The notes under the pieces were generated by a model, which was not told the DNA's origin, did not search any database, and was given only the letters and a program-made list of their open reading frames with translations. The translations under genes were made by a program, and so were the position numbers. From JABWBH01 sp964526695 (GTDB lineage: Bacteria > Planctomycetota > Phycisphaerae > UBA1845), in contig CAZGJA010000130.1 of assembly GCA_964526695.1 (NCBI GenBank), positions 32,304 through 96,303 on the forward strand: 64,000 nucleotides of DNA, in the 5' to 3' direction. Below, one piece after another: positions 50,267 to 59,026 of the stretch. The first letter of the stretch is position 1; each line of letters begins with the position of its first letter.

Positions 50267-51511
50267 TCATCCCGACACTGACTCGATCAGCTTCACCAGC
50301 GGCAGGAACAGCGCCACGACGATGAAGCCCACGATGCCGCCGAGGACCACGACCATCACCGGCTCGAGCAGCGAGATGAGGCTCGCCACGGCCGTTTCGA
50401 CCTCTTCGTCGTAGTTGTCCGCCACCTTGATGAGCATCTTGTCGAGCTCGCCGGTTTCCTCGCCGACGTCCACCATGTTGACCACGATGGCATCGCAGGT
50501 CTTGGTGGCGCGGAGCGGGTTGGCGAAGCTGTCGCCCTCGCGGATGGAGTCGTGCACCGTCTCCATCGCACGGGAGAACACTTCGTTGCCCGCGGTGTCT
50601 TTGGTGATGTTCAGCGCCTCCAGAATCGGCACGCCGGCGTTGATCAGTGTGCCCAGTGTGCGCGTGAAGCGCGCGATGGCGGACTTCTGCAGCAGGCCGC
50701 CGATCACGGGAATGCGCATCAGCAGCCAGTCGGTGACGTACCGCCCTCCCTTCGCCGAGCGGATCAGCTTGATCGTCATGTATGCCACGATCGGGATCAG
50801 CGGAACCAGCACCACGCCCGGCGGCTTGCCGTTGGCGAACCAATACGACACGCCGATGAGCATCTTGGTCAGCCCCGGCAGCTCCACGTCGAAGTCGTCG
50901 AAGATCTCCTTGAACTTCGGGATGACCCAATACATGATGCCGCCGACGATCGCGCCGGCGAAGCAGATCACCACGATCGGGTAGATCATGGCGCCGATGA
51001 CTTTGCGCTTGAGCTTCTGCGCCTTTTCGAGGAAGTCGGCCAGGCGGTTGAGAATCACGTCGAGCACGCCGCCTGTTTCGCCGGCGGCGATCATGTTCGT
51101 GAACAGCCGGTTGAACACGCGCGGGTGCTTGGCCATCGCCTCCGACAGCGTCGAACCGCCCTCGATGTCCTCCACGACGACGCGCAGCGTGTTCTTCAAT
51201 TTGCCGGGACGAGCCTGCTCTTCGAGGATGTTGAGGCTGCGGAGAATCGGCAGACCGGCGTCTTGAAGCGTGGAAAGCTGGCGGGTGAACTGCACCAACT
51301 GCTTGTTGGAGACGCGCCCGATGCCGCCGCTGCCCTGCTTCTTCTTCTTGACCGCGCCGCCGTCCTTCTTGCCGCCCTTCTCCTTGATGCGCGTGGGGAA
51401 GTAGCCCAGTTGGCGGATCTTGGCGAGAGCGTCCTCCGTCGAGGCGGCCTCCACCTCGTCCTTGATCTCGTCGCCCGCCTGGCTCATGGCCTCAAAGGCG
51501 TAGGTTGCCAT
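50267..51511 (-). CDS. pilC: PilC/GspF inner-membrane platform protein
   Basis: A 414-residue polytopic platform protein of type IV pilus/type II secretion systems, usual length. Two repeated T2SSF cytoplasmic helical domains are seen: QLVQFTRQLSTLQDAGLPILRSLNIL ... IEGGSTLSEAMAKHPRVFNRLFTNMIAAGETGG near 70-160, and IARFTRTLGTLINAGVPILEALNI ... GEETGELD near 275-360. Membrane segments are IGAMIYPIVVICFAGAIVGGIMYWVIP, VVLVPLIPIVAYMTI and VMVVVLGGIVGFIVVALFLPL. It links the ATPase with the pilin pool. It lies between the PilB-like ATPase gene and the pseudopilin genes on one strand. Confidence 0.95.
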   Translation of the reverse strand: MATYAFEAMSQAGDEIKDEVEAASTEDALAKIRQLGYFPTRIKEKGGKKDGGAVKKKKQGSGGIGRVSNKQLVQFTRQLSTLQDAGLPILRSLNILEEQARPGKLKNTLRVVVEDIEGGSTLSEAMAKHPRVFNRLFTNMIAAGETGGVLDVILNRLADFLEKAQKLKRKVIGAMIYPIVVICFAGAIVGGIMYWVIPKFKEIFDDFDVELPGLTKMLIGVSYWFANGKPPGVVLVPLIPIVAYMTIKLIRSAKGGRYVTDWLLMRIPVIGGLLQKSAIARFTRTLGTLINAGVPILEALNITKDTAGNEVFSRAMETVHDSIREGDSFANPLRATKTCDAIVVNMVDVGEETGELDKMLIKVADNYDEEVETAVASLISLLEPVMVVVLGGIVGFIVVALFLPLVKLIESVSG

Positions 51512-51599
51512 GATTGAAAAGACTCCACTTTGAAAGGCAAAAGCTATTGGCTCCTAGCTGTTAGCCAGAGCTTCGCAGATACGCTCCCCAATACACGCA

Positions 51600-51665
51600 C
51601 ACTCGGTCGTTGCCCGCAGCCCTGAATCCCGACTTCTGCTGAACCCCAAACCCTGACCCCTGAAC
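51600..51665. repeat. Degenerate TGAACCC-type heptamer repeat behind a PilB-like gene
   Basis: CCCTGAATCCC, CTGAACCCCAAACCCTGACC and CCTGAACCCTTTA give an approximate 7-bp period (TGAACCC) ending next to the stop at 51669. Confidence 0.65.
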
Positions 51666-51668
51666 CCT

Positions 51669-53480
51669 TTACTCCGCGATGATCGTCTCGCGGACCACTT
51701 CCTCGATCGACGTCAGCCCGTCGTAGATCGCGTTCAAGCCCGACTCGCGCAGCGTCCTCATGCCGCGCTTGATGGCCTCCTGCCGCAAAACTCCGGTGGA
51801 CGCGTGACGCATGATCAGCTCGCGCATCACGTCGTCGGTCACCATGATCTCGTAAATCCCCATCCGGCCACGGTAGCCGGTGTTGTTGCAGAAGTCGCAA
51901 CCCTTCCCGTAGAAGAAGATCTTGTCGCCGACGTCCTCGGGTCGCAGGTCCAGCTCAAAGAGTTGTTCTTCGTTCGGCTTGAACTCGGTCTTGCAATTCG
52001 TGCAGATGCGCCGAACCAGACGCTGCGCCACGATTGCTTCAAGCGTGGCTGTAATCAGGAACGCCTCAAGCCCCAGATCCAGCATGCGCGCAATCGCCGA
52101 CGGCGCGTCGTTCGTGTGTAGAGTTGTAAATACCAGGTGTCCCGTCAAGGAGGCCTGCACCGCGATCTGCGCGGTCTCCAGGTCGCGGATTTCACCGACG
52201 AGAATGATGTCCGGGTCCTGACGCAGGAAGCTGCGCAGCGCCCGGGCGAAGGTCAGCCCGATCTCCGGCTTCACCTGCACCTGGATCAGCCCGTCGATGT
52301 CGTACTCCACCGGATCCTCGGCCGTCAGGAGTTTCGTGTCCGGCGTGTTCAGCTCGCTCAAGGCCGCGTAGAGGGTGGTGGTCTTACCGGAGCCGGTCGG
52401 ACCGGTGTTGACGATGATGCCGTTGGGCTTGTTGATGAGCTGGCGGAAGATGGCCATCTCGTCCTCGCGGAGGCCGAGGCGTTCGAGCTTGAGCTGGACG
52501 TTGGACCGGTCGAGAACGCGAAGCACCACGCTTTCGCCGTGCATCACCGGCAGGACGCTGACGCGCAGGTCCACCGGGTTGCCCGCCACCGTCAGCTCGA
52601 TGCGCCCGTCCTGCGGCAGGCGGCGCTCGGCGATGTCGAGGTTGGCCATGACCTTGATGCGCGACGTAATGGCCATGGCGATGTACCGCGGCGGCGGAAC
52701 CATCTCGTAGAGCACGCCGTCGATGCGGTAACGCATCTTGAACTCGTCCTCAAACGGCTCGAAGTGGACGTCGCTCGCCTTATCCTTGATCGCCTGCAGA
52801 AGCACGAGGTTGAGCAGCTTCTTGACGGGGTTGGCGTCCGCCAACATGCGCAGGTCGTCGAGGTCGATGCTCTCGCCGCGACCCTGGAACTTGGCGAGGT
52901 CTTCGTCGGAGGACACCTCTTCAATCAGCGAGGCGATGGACTGCTGCTCCTGCTCGGGGTAGTAGCGGTCCAGCGCCCGGGAGATGTCGTCCGGCGTGCT
53001 CAAGGCCGGGCGGATGGTCATGCCCAGCAGCGTCCGCAGGTCGTCCACCGCGAGGAAGTTGTCGGGGCTGCCGATGGCCACGCCCAACTCGTTCTTCTGC
53101 GCGTCGTGCTCGAAGGGGATGACGCGGTAGGTGTGCGCCATCTGGCTGGGGATCATGGCGAGCACTTCCTTCGAGACGTCGTACTTGCCCAGCTCGACGG
53201 CCTCCATCCCGACCTGGGCGGCGAGCGCGAGGCTGAGGTCTTCCTCGGTGATGACGCCCTGCTCGACGAGGATGGTGCCGATGGGGGTGCGCTGCTGCTT
53301 CTGGATGTCCAGGGCGGTGGTGATGTGGGAGCGGCGGATTTTCCCCATTTTCATGAGGATGCGCCCAAGCTGCCGCCCGCGAAGCTGCTCGATGGGCGGC
53401 ATCTTGGGGTCGCGCTTGCGACCTTTCTTGTCGTCGCTCACTTTGGGGGCGCTCCCAGTTGTCGGTTTCGTCGTTTCCAC
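51669..53480 (-). CDS. pilB: PilB/GspE-type assembly ATPase (copy 1)
   Basis: A 603-residue hexameric assembly ATPase. The N-terminal T2SSE_N domain (LGRILMKMGKIRRSHITTALDIQKQ) and a second middle domain precede the core. The catalytic part has Walker A GPTGSGKTTTLYAAL, Asp box TAEDPVEYDIDGLIQ, Walker B DIILVGEIRD, His box TGHLVFTTLHTND, and the four-cysteine zinc site CTNCKTEF ... CDFCNNTGYRGR. The start is a GTG at 53480 with GGAG 5 nt upstream; the ATG at 53402 is an alternative. It powers pilus or pseudopilus assembly with PilC directly downstream. A second PilB lies at 57,143-58,861. Confidence 0.93.
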   Translation of the reverse strand: METTKPTTGSAPKVSDDKKGRKRDPKMPPIEQLRGRQLGRILMKMGKIRRSHITTALDIQKQQRTPIGTILVEQGVITEEDLSLALAAQVGMEAVELGKYDVSKEVLAMIPSQMAHTYRVIPFEHDAQKNELGVAIGSPDNFLAVDDLRTLLGMTIRPALSTPDDISRALDRYYPEQEQQSIASLIEEVSSDEDLAKFQGRGESIDLDDLRMLADANPVKKLLNLVLLQAIKDKASDVHFEPFEDEFKMRYRIDGVLYEMVPPPRYIAMAITSRIKVMANLDIAERRLPQDGRIELTVAGNPVDLRVSVLPVMHGESVVLRVLDRSNVQLKLERLGLREDEMAIFRQLINKPNGIIVNTGPTGSGKTTTLYAALSELNTPDTKLLTAEDPVEYDIDGLIQVQVKPEIGLTFARALRSFLRQDPDIILVGEIRDLETAQIAVQASLTGHLVFTTLHTNDAPSAIARMLDLGLEAFLITATLEAIVAQRLVRRICTNCKTEFKPNEEQLFELDLRPEDVGDKIFFYGKGCDFCNNTGYRGRMGIYEIMVTDDVMRELIMRHASTGVLRQEAIKRGMRTLRESGLNAIYDGLTSIEEVVRETIIAE

Positions 53481-53757
53481 GCTTTCTCCGGGTTTCCGCG
53501 CGTCCTGTGAAGCGCGATGCTCCACGCTGCCCTCTATCCGCCCACCCTCCTCCCTCCAAGGGAGGGTCGGGAGCCCGGAGGATTCTAGGGGAAGGCGAGC
53601 GGCGCTACCATTGCGAAATCTCAAGAACGAATAAAAGCACGGTGAAGCCGCACAAACCACGCCCAAGCCCACGCCCGTGATCTCGCTTCAACCCCCGGCA
53701 GCGATTACGCCCGGACCCAGCGCATTCCGAAACCAGCGCCGTACCGCACCAAAAGAG

Positions 53758-53798
53758 AACGGGGGATGGAACCTCTGCGTTCCATCCCCCGCGGTTTT
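53758..53798 (-). terminator. Bidirectional terminator hairpin behind the glycine-rich gene
   Basis: GGGGGATGGAAC (53762-53773) pairs with GTTCCATCCCCC around CTCTGC. The plus strand continues GCGGTTTTT, the minus strand GTTCTCTTTT, so it can stop transcription in both directions. It lies 23 bp behind the stop of the glycine-rich gene on the minus strand. Confidence 0.8.
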
Positions 53799-53820
53799 TC
53801 AACTCCCAGACGAGGAGCGC

Positions 53821-55164
53821 TCAGCAGCCCGTGCCAGAGCCACCGTTCTGCCCCGGCGGATTGCCGCTGCCGCCGCTGCCTCCTTGCCCGCAGGTTCCGC
53901 CGCCTCCCCCGTTGCTGCCTCCGTTTCCACCGTTGCCGCCTCCGCTTCCGCTGCTGTTGCCGCCATTCCCGCCGTTGCCACCGCTGCCGGGACCGGATCC
54001 GTTGCTCCCACCTATTCCGCCATTACCTCCAGTTCCTCCGGTCCCGTTTCCGCCCTTTCCGCCCTTTCCGCCCGTCCCGGTAGCGGAGTTGCCACCATTT
54101 CCGCCATCCCCGCCGGTCTGGCCGTTGCCGCCGTTGGCGCCATTGCCGCCGTCGCCCGAGCCGGAGGTGGTAGCTCCTGATCCTCCATCACCGCCCAGGC
54201 CGCCGCCAGTGCTATTACCCCCTGCGCCGCCGTTCCCGCCATTGCCTGAGCCGGTGGTACTGCCTCCATTGCCGCCGTTCCCGCCATTGCCGCCGGAGTT
54301 CGAGTTGTCTCCCCCTTCCCCGCCGTTCCCGCCATTGCCGTTGTTGCCGCCGATGCCCCCGTTGCCGCCGTTCCCCCCACCGGGACCGCCCTCCCCGCCA
54401 TTTCCGCCATTCCCGGCGTTGGGACCGCCCGCGCCTCCAGTACCGCCATTCCCGCCGCCGCCGCCATTGCCGCCGTTTCCGCCCTTACCGTTCCCTGCAC
54501 CGTTGCCGCCTGACCCTCCATTGCCGCCAGGCGCGCCATTTCCTCCCGCACCGCCCGTTCCATTGGGATTGATGTTCGGGTCGGCATTACCGCCAGGCCC
54601 ACCATTCGGCTTATGGGAATTGTCAGGATGGTCGCCGGGGTACCCCGGGTTTCCATTGCCTGTGTCCGGATTGGTCCCGCCCCATCCTCCCGGCGGAGTT
54701 GGAGGCACGACCCCGGGTTGGGCTGCGAGGTACAGATTCATGAAAACAAAAAACGACGAGGCCCCCGTCGGCAGGTCACCCGTATTGGCGGCGAACGTCA
54801 GCGTGATCGGCATCACCGACTCATCCACCTGCCAGAAGCTCACATACGCAGGCAGGCCGTCGTCATCCAGCCAGATCGAGTAGTCGATCGGGTTCTCGGC
54901 CCCCACGTACACGGGCGCGGCCCCGGACGCCTGAATCCGAAACGGAACACTGCCCAGCAGGTTTCCGTCGAGGGTTACGCTGACCGCCACGAACGACGTA
55001 ATCCCCGCCGCCCAGGCCTGCTTACTGATGACCAGGTCTCCCGCGCTGGTGCTGATCGTCCCAGGCAATTGCGATTGCGCCCGCGCCGTCTGCACCCCCG
55101 CGAAAAGCACCCCGGCCGCCAGCGCGCAAGACCATCCCCCACGAAACCCGCTTGCGTTCTTCAT
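53821..55164 (-). CDS. Secreted glycine/asparagine-rich PGRS-like protein
   Basis: A 447-residue exported protein. Signal peptide: MKNASGFRGGWSCALAAGVLFAGVQTARAQ. Residues about 30-155 form a beta-rich domain (LVISKQAWAAGITSFVAVSVTLDGN ... SIWLDDDGLPAYVSFWQVDE). After a proline-rich hinge, residues about 165-447 are almost only Gly-Gly-Asn-Gly-Gly-x triplets, very like the PGRS domain of mycobacterial PE_PGRS proteins, ending GTGC. Such sequences can fold as polyglycine helices or calcium-binding rolls. Codon use differs unit by unit. AAGGAG lies 8 nt before the ATG at 55164, and a TTCCC pentamer array lies just upstream. It sits between pilT and pilB genes, so it may be surface-exposed with the pilus system. 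Confidence 0.82.
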   Translation of the reverse strand: MKNASGFRGGWSCALAAGVLFAGVQTARAQSQLPGTISTSAGDLVISKQAWAAGITSFVAVSVTLDGNLLGSVPFRIQASGAAPVYVGAENPIDYSIWLDDDGLPAYVSFWQVDESVMPITLTFAANTGDLPTGASSFFVFMNLYLAAQPGVVPPTPPGGWGGTNPDTGNGNPGYPGDHPDNSHKPNGGPGGNADPNINPNGTGGAGGNGAPGGNGGSGGNGAGNGKGGNGGNGGGGGNGGTGGAGGPNAGNGGNGGEGGPGGGNGGNGGIGGNNGNGGNGGEGGDNSNSGGNGGNGGNGGSTTGSGNGGNGGAGGNSTGGGLGGDGGSGATTSGSGDGGNGANGGNGQTGGDGGNGGNSATGTGGKGGKGGNGTGGTGGNGGIGGSNGSGPGSGGNGGNGGNSSGSGGGNGGNGGSNGGGGGTCGQGGSGGSGNPPGQNGGSGTGC

Positions 55165-55180
55165 GGACACTTCTCCTTAA

Positions 55181-55205
55181 AGGGAAGGGAAGGGAAGGGA
55201 AGGGA
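55181..55205. repeat. Pentanucleotide repeat (AGGGA)5 upstream of the glycine-rich gene
   Basis: Five exact AGGGA units (TCCCT on the coding strand) ending 16 bp before the start codon, next to the ribosome-binding site. A unit count change would alter 5' leader length without changing the frame. Confidence 0.88.
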
Positions 55206-55696
55206 AGGAACCACGAGGCGCCTCCCAACCTTTCCCGGGCATCATCCTGCTTCACTCTATCCCCTTTGACGCCCACATGGACGGCGAGCTGACGGCGACG
55301 TTAGCCACCGGTGTTTATCGGGCAGTCAAGCCAACCACCGAAAAAAAGCGGGAAAAGACCTTTGCTGGGTAGGATTTGTGCGGTTGCGTCAGGAGAGAGC
55401 AAGGGCACGAAAGCCCTCCCCCTGCCCCGCCTAAGCGGTAGCCTCCGCCATGCACCTCCCGAAGGGAGGTGGGAAAGCGATTGCACCCGCCGCGCCCCCC
55501 GCCCCAAGTCGTCCATGGGGGAATGCTCTTGAGCCATTCACCCCTCACCGAGCCTCTCCCCGGAGGGGAGAGGAGTAGGATCAAGGTCTCCGCAGTCCTC
55601 GCTGCGGGCATCGCGCAGCGGTCTTCGCACTTGTCCCGCCGTTGTCCCGCCGTTGTCCCGCGGTTGTCCCGCGGTCGTCCCGCAACCGTCGCTGCG
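55206..55696. other. 490-bp non-coding stretch with palindromes
   Basis: Includes CACCTCCCGAAGGGAGGTG near 55,452, CCTCTCCCCGGAGGGGAGAGG near 55,553-55,573 and an 11-bp tandem repeat at 55,631-55,685. No gene is seen. The promoter of the glycine-rich gene should lie at its left end but is not obvious. Confidence 0.55.
55631..55685. repeat. 11-bp tandem repeat (TTGTCCCGCCG)5 behind pilT
   Basis: Units start at 55631, 55642, 55653, 55664 and 55675, 11 bp each, with TTGTCCCGCSG as consensus. It ends 12 bp from the pilT stop at 55697. Confidence 0.88.
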
Positions 55697-56845
55697 TCAG
55701 GACCGCAACTGCAGGTCGTCCGCGCCCTCCCCCTCGCCCTCTTCGCCCTGCTGTCCGATCTCGGTCACCGACAGGCCTCGGCGGTGGCGGTCGATTTTGT
55801 CCTGCATCTGGCCGGGGTGGCGCGAGCGGTCGATGCAGTCCTCAGCGTTGATGTCGCCCTTGACGTAGAGCGACCACAGGTGCTCGTCGAGGAGCTGCAT
55901 GCCGTATTTCTTGCCCGTCTGGATTGACGAGTCGATGCGGTACGTCTTGTTCTCGCGGATCAGGTTGGAGATGGCCGGCGTGGTCACCATGAACTCATAC
56001 GCGGCCACCATGCCCTTGGGCTGCCGCGGCAGGAGCGCCTGCGACAGCACGGCGATGAGGTTGGTGGAGAGCTGCACGCGGATCTGCTCCTGCTGGTCCA
56101 CCGGGAAGGCGTCGATGATGCGGTTGACCGTGCCCTGGCAGCCGGTGGTGTGAACGGTGCTGAAGACCAGGTGGCCCGTCTCGGCGGCGCGAATGGCGGA
56201 CTCCATGGTCTCCAGGTCGCGAAGTTCGCCGACGAGGATCACGTCCGGGTCCATGCGCAGCACGCGACGCAGCGCCTCGGCGAAGCTGGGCACGTCGCTG
56301 CCGACCTCGCGCTGATTGATGACCGACTCTTTGTGGTTGTGGTAATACTCGATCGGGTCTTCCACCGTCACGATGTGGCGGTCGAAGTTCATGTTGATGT
56401 AATTGATCATCGACGCCAGCGTGGTCGTCTTGCCCGAGCCGGTCGGACCGGTCACCAGAAACAGCCCGCGCGGGCGGCGGCACAGGGCGGCGCAGATCTT
56501 CGGCAGACCGATCTCCTCGAAGCTCAGCAGCTTGAACGGGATCAAACGCAACACCATCGAGATGTTGCCCTTCTGCTTGAAGATGGAAACGCGGAAGCGC
56601 CCATGGTCGCCGAACGCGAAGCCGAAGTCCGTCCCGCCCTCCTCCTGAAGCTCCTGCTGGTTGCGGTCCGGCGTGATGGACTTCATCAGGCTGGTCGAGT
56701 CTTCCGGCCCCAGCGTCTTGGTTTCCAGACGGCGGAGGTGCCCGTGAAGCCGGATCACCGGCGGCTGACCCACGGAGATGTGCAGGTCGGACGCGCCCTG
56801 TTTGATGACCGTCTCGAGCAGACGGTCAATGTGTAGCATGGCCAT
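55697..56845 (-). CDS. pilT: PilT-type pilus retraction ATPase
   Basis: A 382-residue ATPase. The N-terminal domain begins MLHIDRLLETVIKQGASDLHISVGQPP, the PilT hallmark. The core has Walker A TGPTGSGKTTTLASMI, Asp box TVEDPIEYYHNHKESVINQREVG, Walker B DVILVGELRDLET and His box TGHLVFSTVHTTG. There is no four-cysteine zinc site, which separates it from PilB. The AIRAAETGHL motif common in PilT is present. It drives pilus disassembly, giving twitching motility or DNA uptake, so the cluster is more a true type IV pilus than a pure secretion system. The ATG at 56845 has GAGGGA upstream. Typical length is 340-380. Confidence 0.95.
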   Translation of the reverse strand: MAMLHIDRLLETVIKQGASDLHISVGQPPVIRLHGHLRRLETKTLGPEDSTSLMKSITPDRNQQELQEEGGTDFGFAFGDHGRFRVSIFKQKGNISMVLRLIPFKLLSFEEIGLPKICAALCRRPRGLFLVTGPTGSGKTTTLASMINYINMNFDRHIVTVEDPIEYYHNHKESVINQREVGSDVPSFAEALRRVLRMDPDVILVGELRDLETMESAIRAAETGHLVFSTVHTTGCQGTVNRIIDAFPVDQQEQIRVQLSTNLIAVLSQALLPRQPKGMVAAYEFMVTTPAISNLIRENKTYRIDSSIQTGKKYGMQLLDEHLWSLYVKGDINAEDCIDRSRHPGQMQDKIDRHRRGLSVTEIGQQGEEGEGEGADDLQLRS

Positions 56846-56917
56846 GGATGTTCCCTCGTCTCCCAGCCCCACGGGGGGCTGCGTCGGTCTCATATCAGTT
56901 CGAATGCCACCCGCCTG

Positions 56918-56938
56918 ATTTCGGATTTCGGATTTCGG
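56918..56938. repeat. Heptamer repeat (ATTTCGG)3 upstream of pilT
   Basis: Three exact ATTTCGG units, the reverse complement of the AAATCCG-type family... read as ATTTCGG on the plus strand, in the gap between the two ATPase genes. Confidence 0.8.
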
Positions 56939-57040
56939 ATGACGAAAACAGAGAGCCGAGGGAGTTCGGGCGGTTCCGTTCCCGCAATCCCCAAGCACCC
57001 GTCACCATTCACCATTCGCTACTGCACGTGCACCCTCGCT

Positions 57041-57140
57041 GGCGCGGCGGGTTCTGTGCGCTGCTCGGCGGTCGCACGAATGGCCCCTCACTTGCGTGAG
57101 GGGTTCCGATTTCGCCATTCGCCATTCATCATTCGCCATT
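57041..57140. repeat. Composite repeat, second copy, behind a PilB-like gene
   Basis: Same arrangement as at 47,641-47,770: GGCGGTCGCACGAATGGCCC, the hairpin CCCCTCACTTGCGTGAGGGG, then ATTCGCC/ATTCATC heptamers ending 3 bp from the stop at 57143. Confidence 0.85.
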
Positions 57141-57142
57141 TC

Positions 57143-58861
57143 CTACGCCACCGCCTCCACGATGCCCTCGACCTGCGTGATGCGCAGCAGCTCTTCCGGC
57201 GTCGTCGTGCCCGCCAGGATCTTGCGCTTGCCGTCGTCCAGAAGGCTCTTCATGCCCGCGGCCCGGGCGGCGGCGCGGACCTGGTTGGCGGGGGCGCGGT
57301 TGAACGCCATCTCGCGCAGGTGCGCGCTCATGATCATAATCTCGAAGATGCCCTTGCGCCCGCGATAGCCGGTCCCCGTGCACCGCTTGCACCCCGTGCC
57401 CTTGTACACCGACTTGCCCACCAGATCCGATTCCTTGAAGCCCAGCAGCGCCAGGTGCTGGCGGTTCGGGTTGGTGTCCACCGTGCGGCACTCGGTGCAG
57501 ATGATGCGCACGAGGCGCTGCGCCATGATCGCCTGAATCGAACTCGCCACCAGAAACGGCTTGATGCCCATGTCGATGAGGCGCGTGATCGACGACGGCG
57601 CGTCGTTGGTGTGCAGCGTGCTGAACACGAGGTGACCGGTCAACGCCGCCTGAATGGCGACCTCGCCCACCTCCCGATCGCGGATTTCGCCCACGAGGAT
57701 GATGTTCGGCGCCTGACGCAGCATGGCGCGGAGGATCTTGGCGAAGGTCAGGCCGATGTCGTCGCGCACCTGGCACTGGTTCATGCCGGGGAAGTTGTAC
57801 TCGACGGGGTCTTCGGCGGTGATGATCTTGCGGTCCGGGCGGTTGAGCTCCTGCAGCGCGGCATACAGGGTCGTGGTCTTGCCCGAGCCGGTCGGACCCG
57901 TGACGAGGAAGATGCCGTTGGGGCGGCGGATGATCTTCTGAAACGTGGCGTAGTCGTCGGCCTCGAAGCCCAGCGCCGCCAGACCGACCTGCGCCGACTC
58001 CGGTCGCAGAATACGCAGCACGATGCTCTCGCCGTGGTAGCCGGGGCAGGCGCTGACGCGGAAGTCGATGACGCTGCTGCCAAACTTCATCTTGATGCGC
58101 CCGTCCTGCGGCACGCGCTTTTCGGCGATGTCCATGCCCGCCATGATCTTGAGGCGCGTGGTCACCGGCGCCCGCAGCGTGACCGGCACGTCGTCGCGCA
58201 CGATGCACACGCCGTCGATGCGGTAGCGCACCCGAACCCGGTTGCTCATCGGCTCCACGTGAATGTCGCTGGCGCGATTGTGCACGGCCTCGCTGATCAT
58301 CTGGTTGATGAGCTTGATGATCGGGCTGTCGGCCTCGTCGGCCATGAGGCCGCGGAATCCGTCCTCCTCGGCGTCCTCCGGGGCGTCCTGGTCGATGCTG
58401 GCCATCGTCTTGGACAGCTCGTCGCCGCCGGTGTCCACGAACTTTTCGATGAACTGCCGAATCCGCGTCGGGGCCGCAAGCACCGGGATGATGTCGCAGT
58501 TGAGCCGGAAGCGGAGCAGGTCGAGGGTCTCCAGGTCGAGCGGGTCGGTGATGCCGACCTTCATGCGGCTGCCTTCCATGCCGAGTGGGACAACCGCGTA
58601 CTGGCTGATGAGGTTGTTGGGAATGAGGGCGAGCGTGTCCTGCTCGATGTGCGTGTGCCCGAGATCGACGAACTCGAGGCCGAACTGCGACGCCAGGGCT
58701 TTACAAACTTCGTCCTCGCTGGACAGTTCGAGTTCGACCAGGGCCTCGCCGATCCGCTTGCCCTGAGACTGGGCATGTTGCAGGGCGTCGGCGAGGTTGT
58801 TGGGCGTGATGATCCCCCGCTCGACGAGGATTTCGCCCAACTTCTTGCGCTTCTTCGACAT
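57143..58861 (-). CDS. pilB: PilB/GspE-type assembly ATPase (copy 2)
   Basis: A 572-residue assembly ATPase, paralogue of the gene at 51,669-53,480. The N-terminal domain (LGEILVERGIITPNNLADALQHAQ) is followed by a second linker domain and the core: Walker A TGPTGSGKTTTLYAAL, Asp box TAEDPVEYNFPGMNQ, Walker B NIILVGEIRDREV, His box TGHLVFSTLHTND, zinc site CTECRTVD ... CKRCTGTGYRGR. Start ATG at 58861, MSKKRKKLGE; no strong ribosome-binding site is seen. First gene of the pilus cluster, followed by pilT. Two assembly ATPases may serve a pilus and a separate pseudopilus-based secretion system, or different conditions. Confidence 0.93.
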   Translation of the reverse strand: MSKKRKKLGEILVERGIITPNNLADALQHAQSQGKRIGEALVELELSSEDEVCKALASQFGLEFVDLGHTHIEQDTLALIPNNLISQYAVVPLGMEGSRMKVGITDPLDLETLDLLRFRLNCDIIPVLAAPTRIRQFIEKFVDTGGDELSKTMASIDQDAPEDAEEDGFRGLMADEADSPIIKLINQMISEAVHNRASDIHVEPMSNRVRVRYRIDGVCIVRDDVPVTLRAPVTTRLKIMAGMDIAEKRVPQDGRIKMKFGSSVIDFRVSACPGYHGESIVLRILRPESAQVGLAALGFEADDYATFQKIIRRPNGIFLVTGPTGSGKTTTLYAALQELNRPDRKIITAEDPVEYNFPGMNQCQVRDDIGLTFAKILRAMLRQAPNIILVGEIRDREVGEVAIQAALTGHLVFSTLHTNDAPSSITRLIDMGIKPFLVASSIQAIMAQRLVRIICTECRTVDTNPNRQHLALLGFKESDLVGKSVYKGTGCKRCTGTGYRGRKGIFEIMIMSAHLREMAFNRAPANQVRAAARAAGMKSLLDDGKRKILAGTTTPEELLRITQVEGIVEAVA

Positions 58862-59026
58862 GGCGGTGATTCTAGTGTTCTTCGGCGCGGGGTTCAACAA
58901 CGCGGGCAGACCCGAAGCTGGCCGCCCCGAAGCCGGGCAGCGGTTCCAACGCGTGATCGTTGCGTCGGCCGTGGCGCCCGCGCTGTTGGCGGTCGGACGG
59001 CTTCCGCGGGCCAGGGGCAGGCGCCG

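Noticed and set aside
53831..54883. Proline-rich open frame on the plus strand, collagen-like
   Set aside because: It is the complement of the Gly-Gly-Asn repeats; the minus frame has signal peptide, ribosome-binding site and terminator, the plus frame has none.
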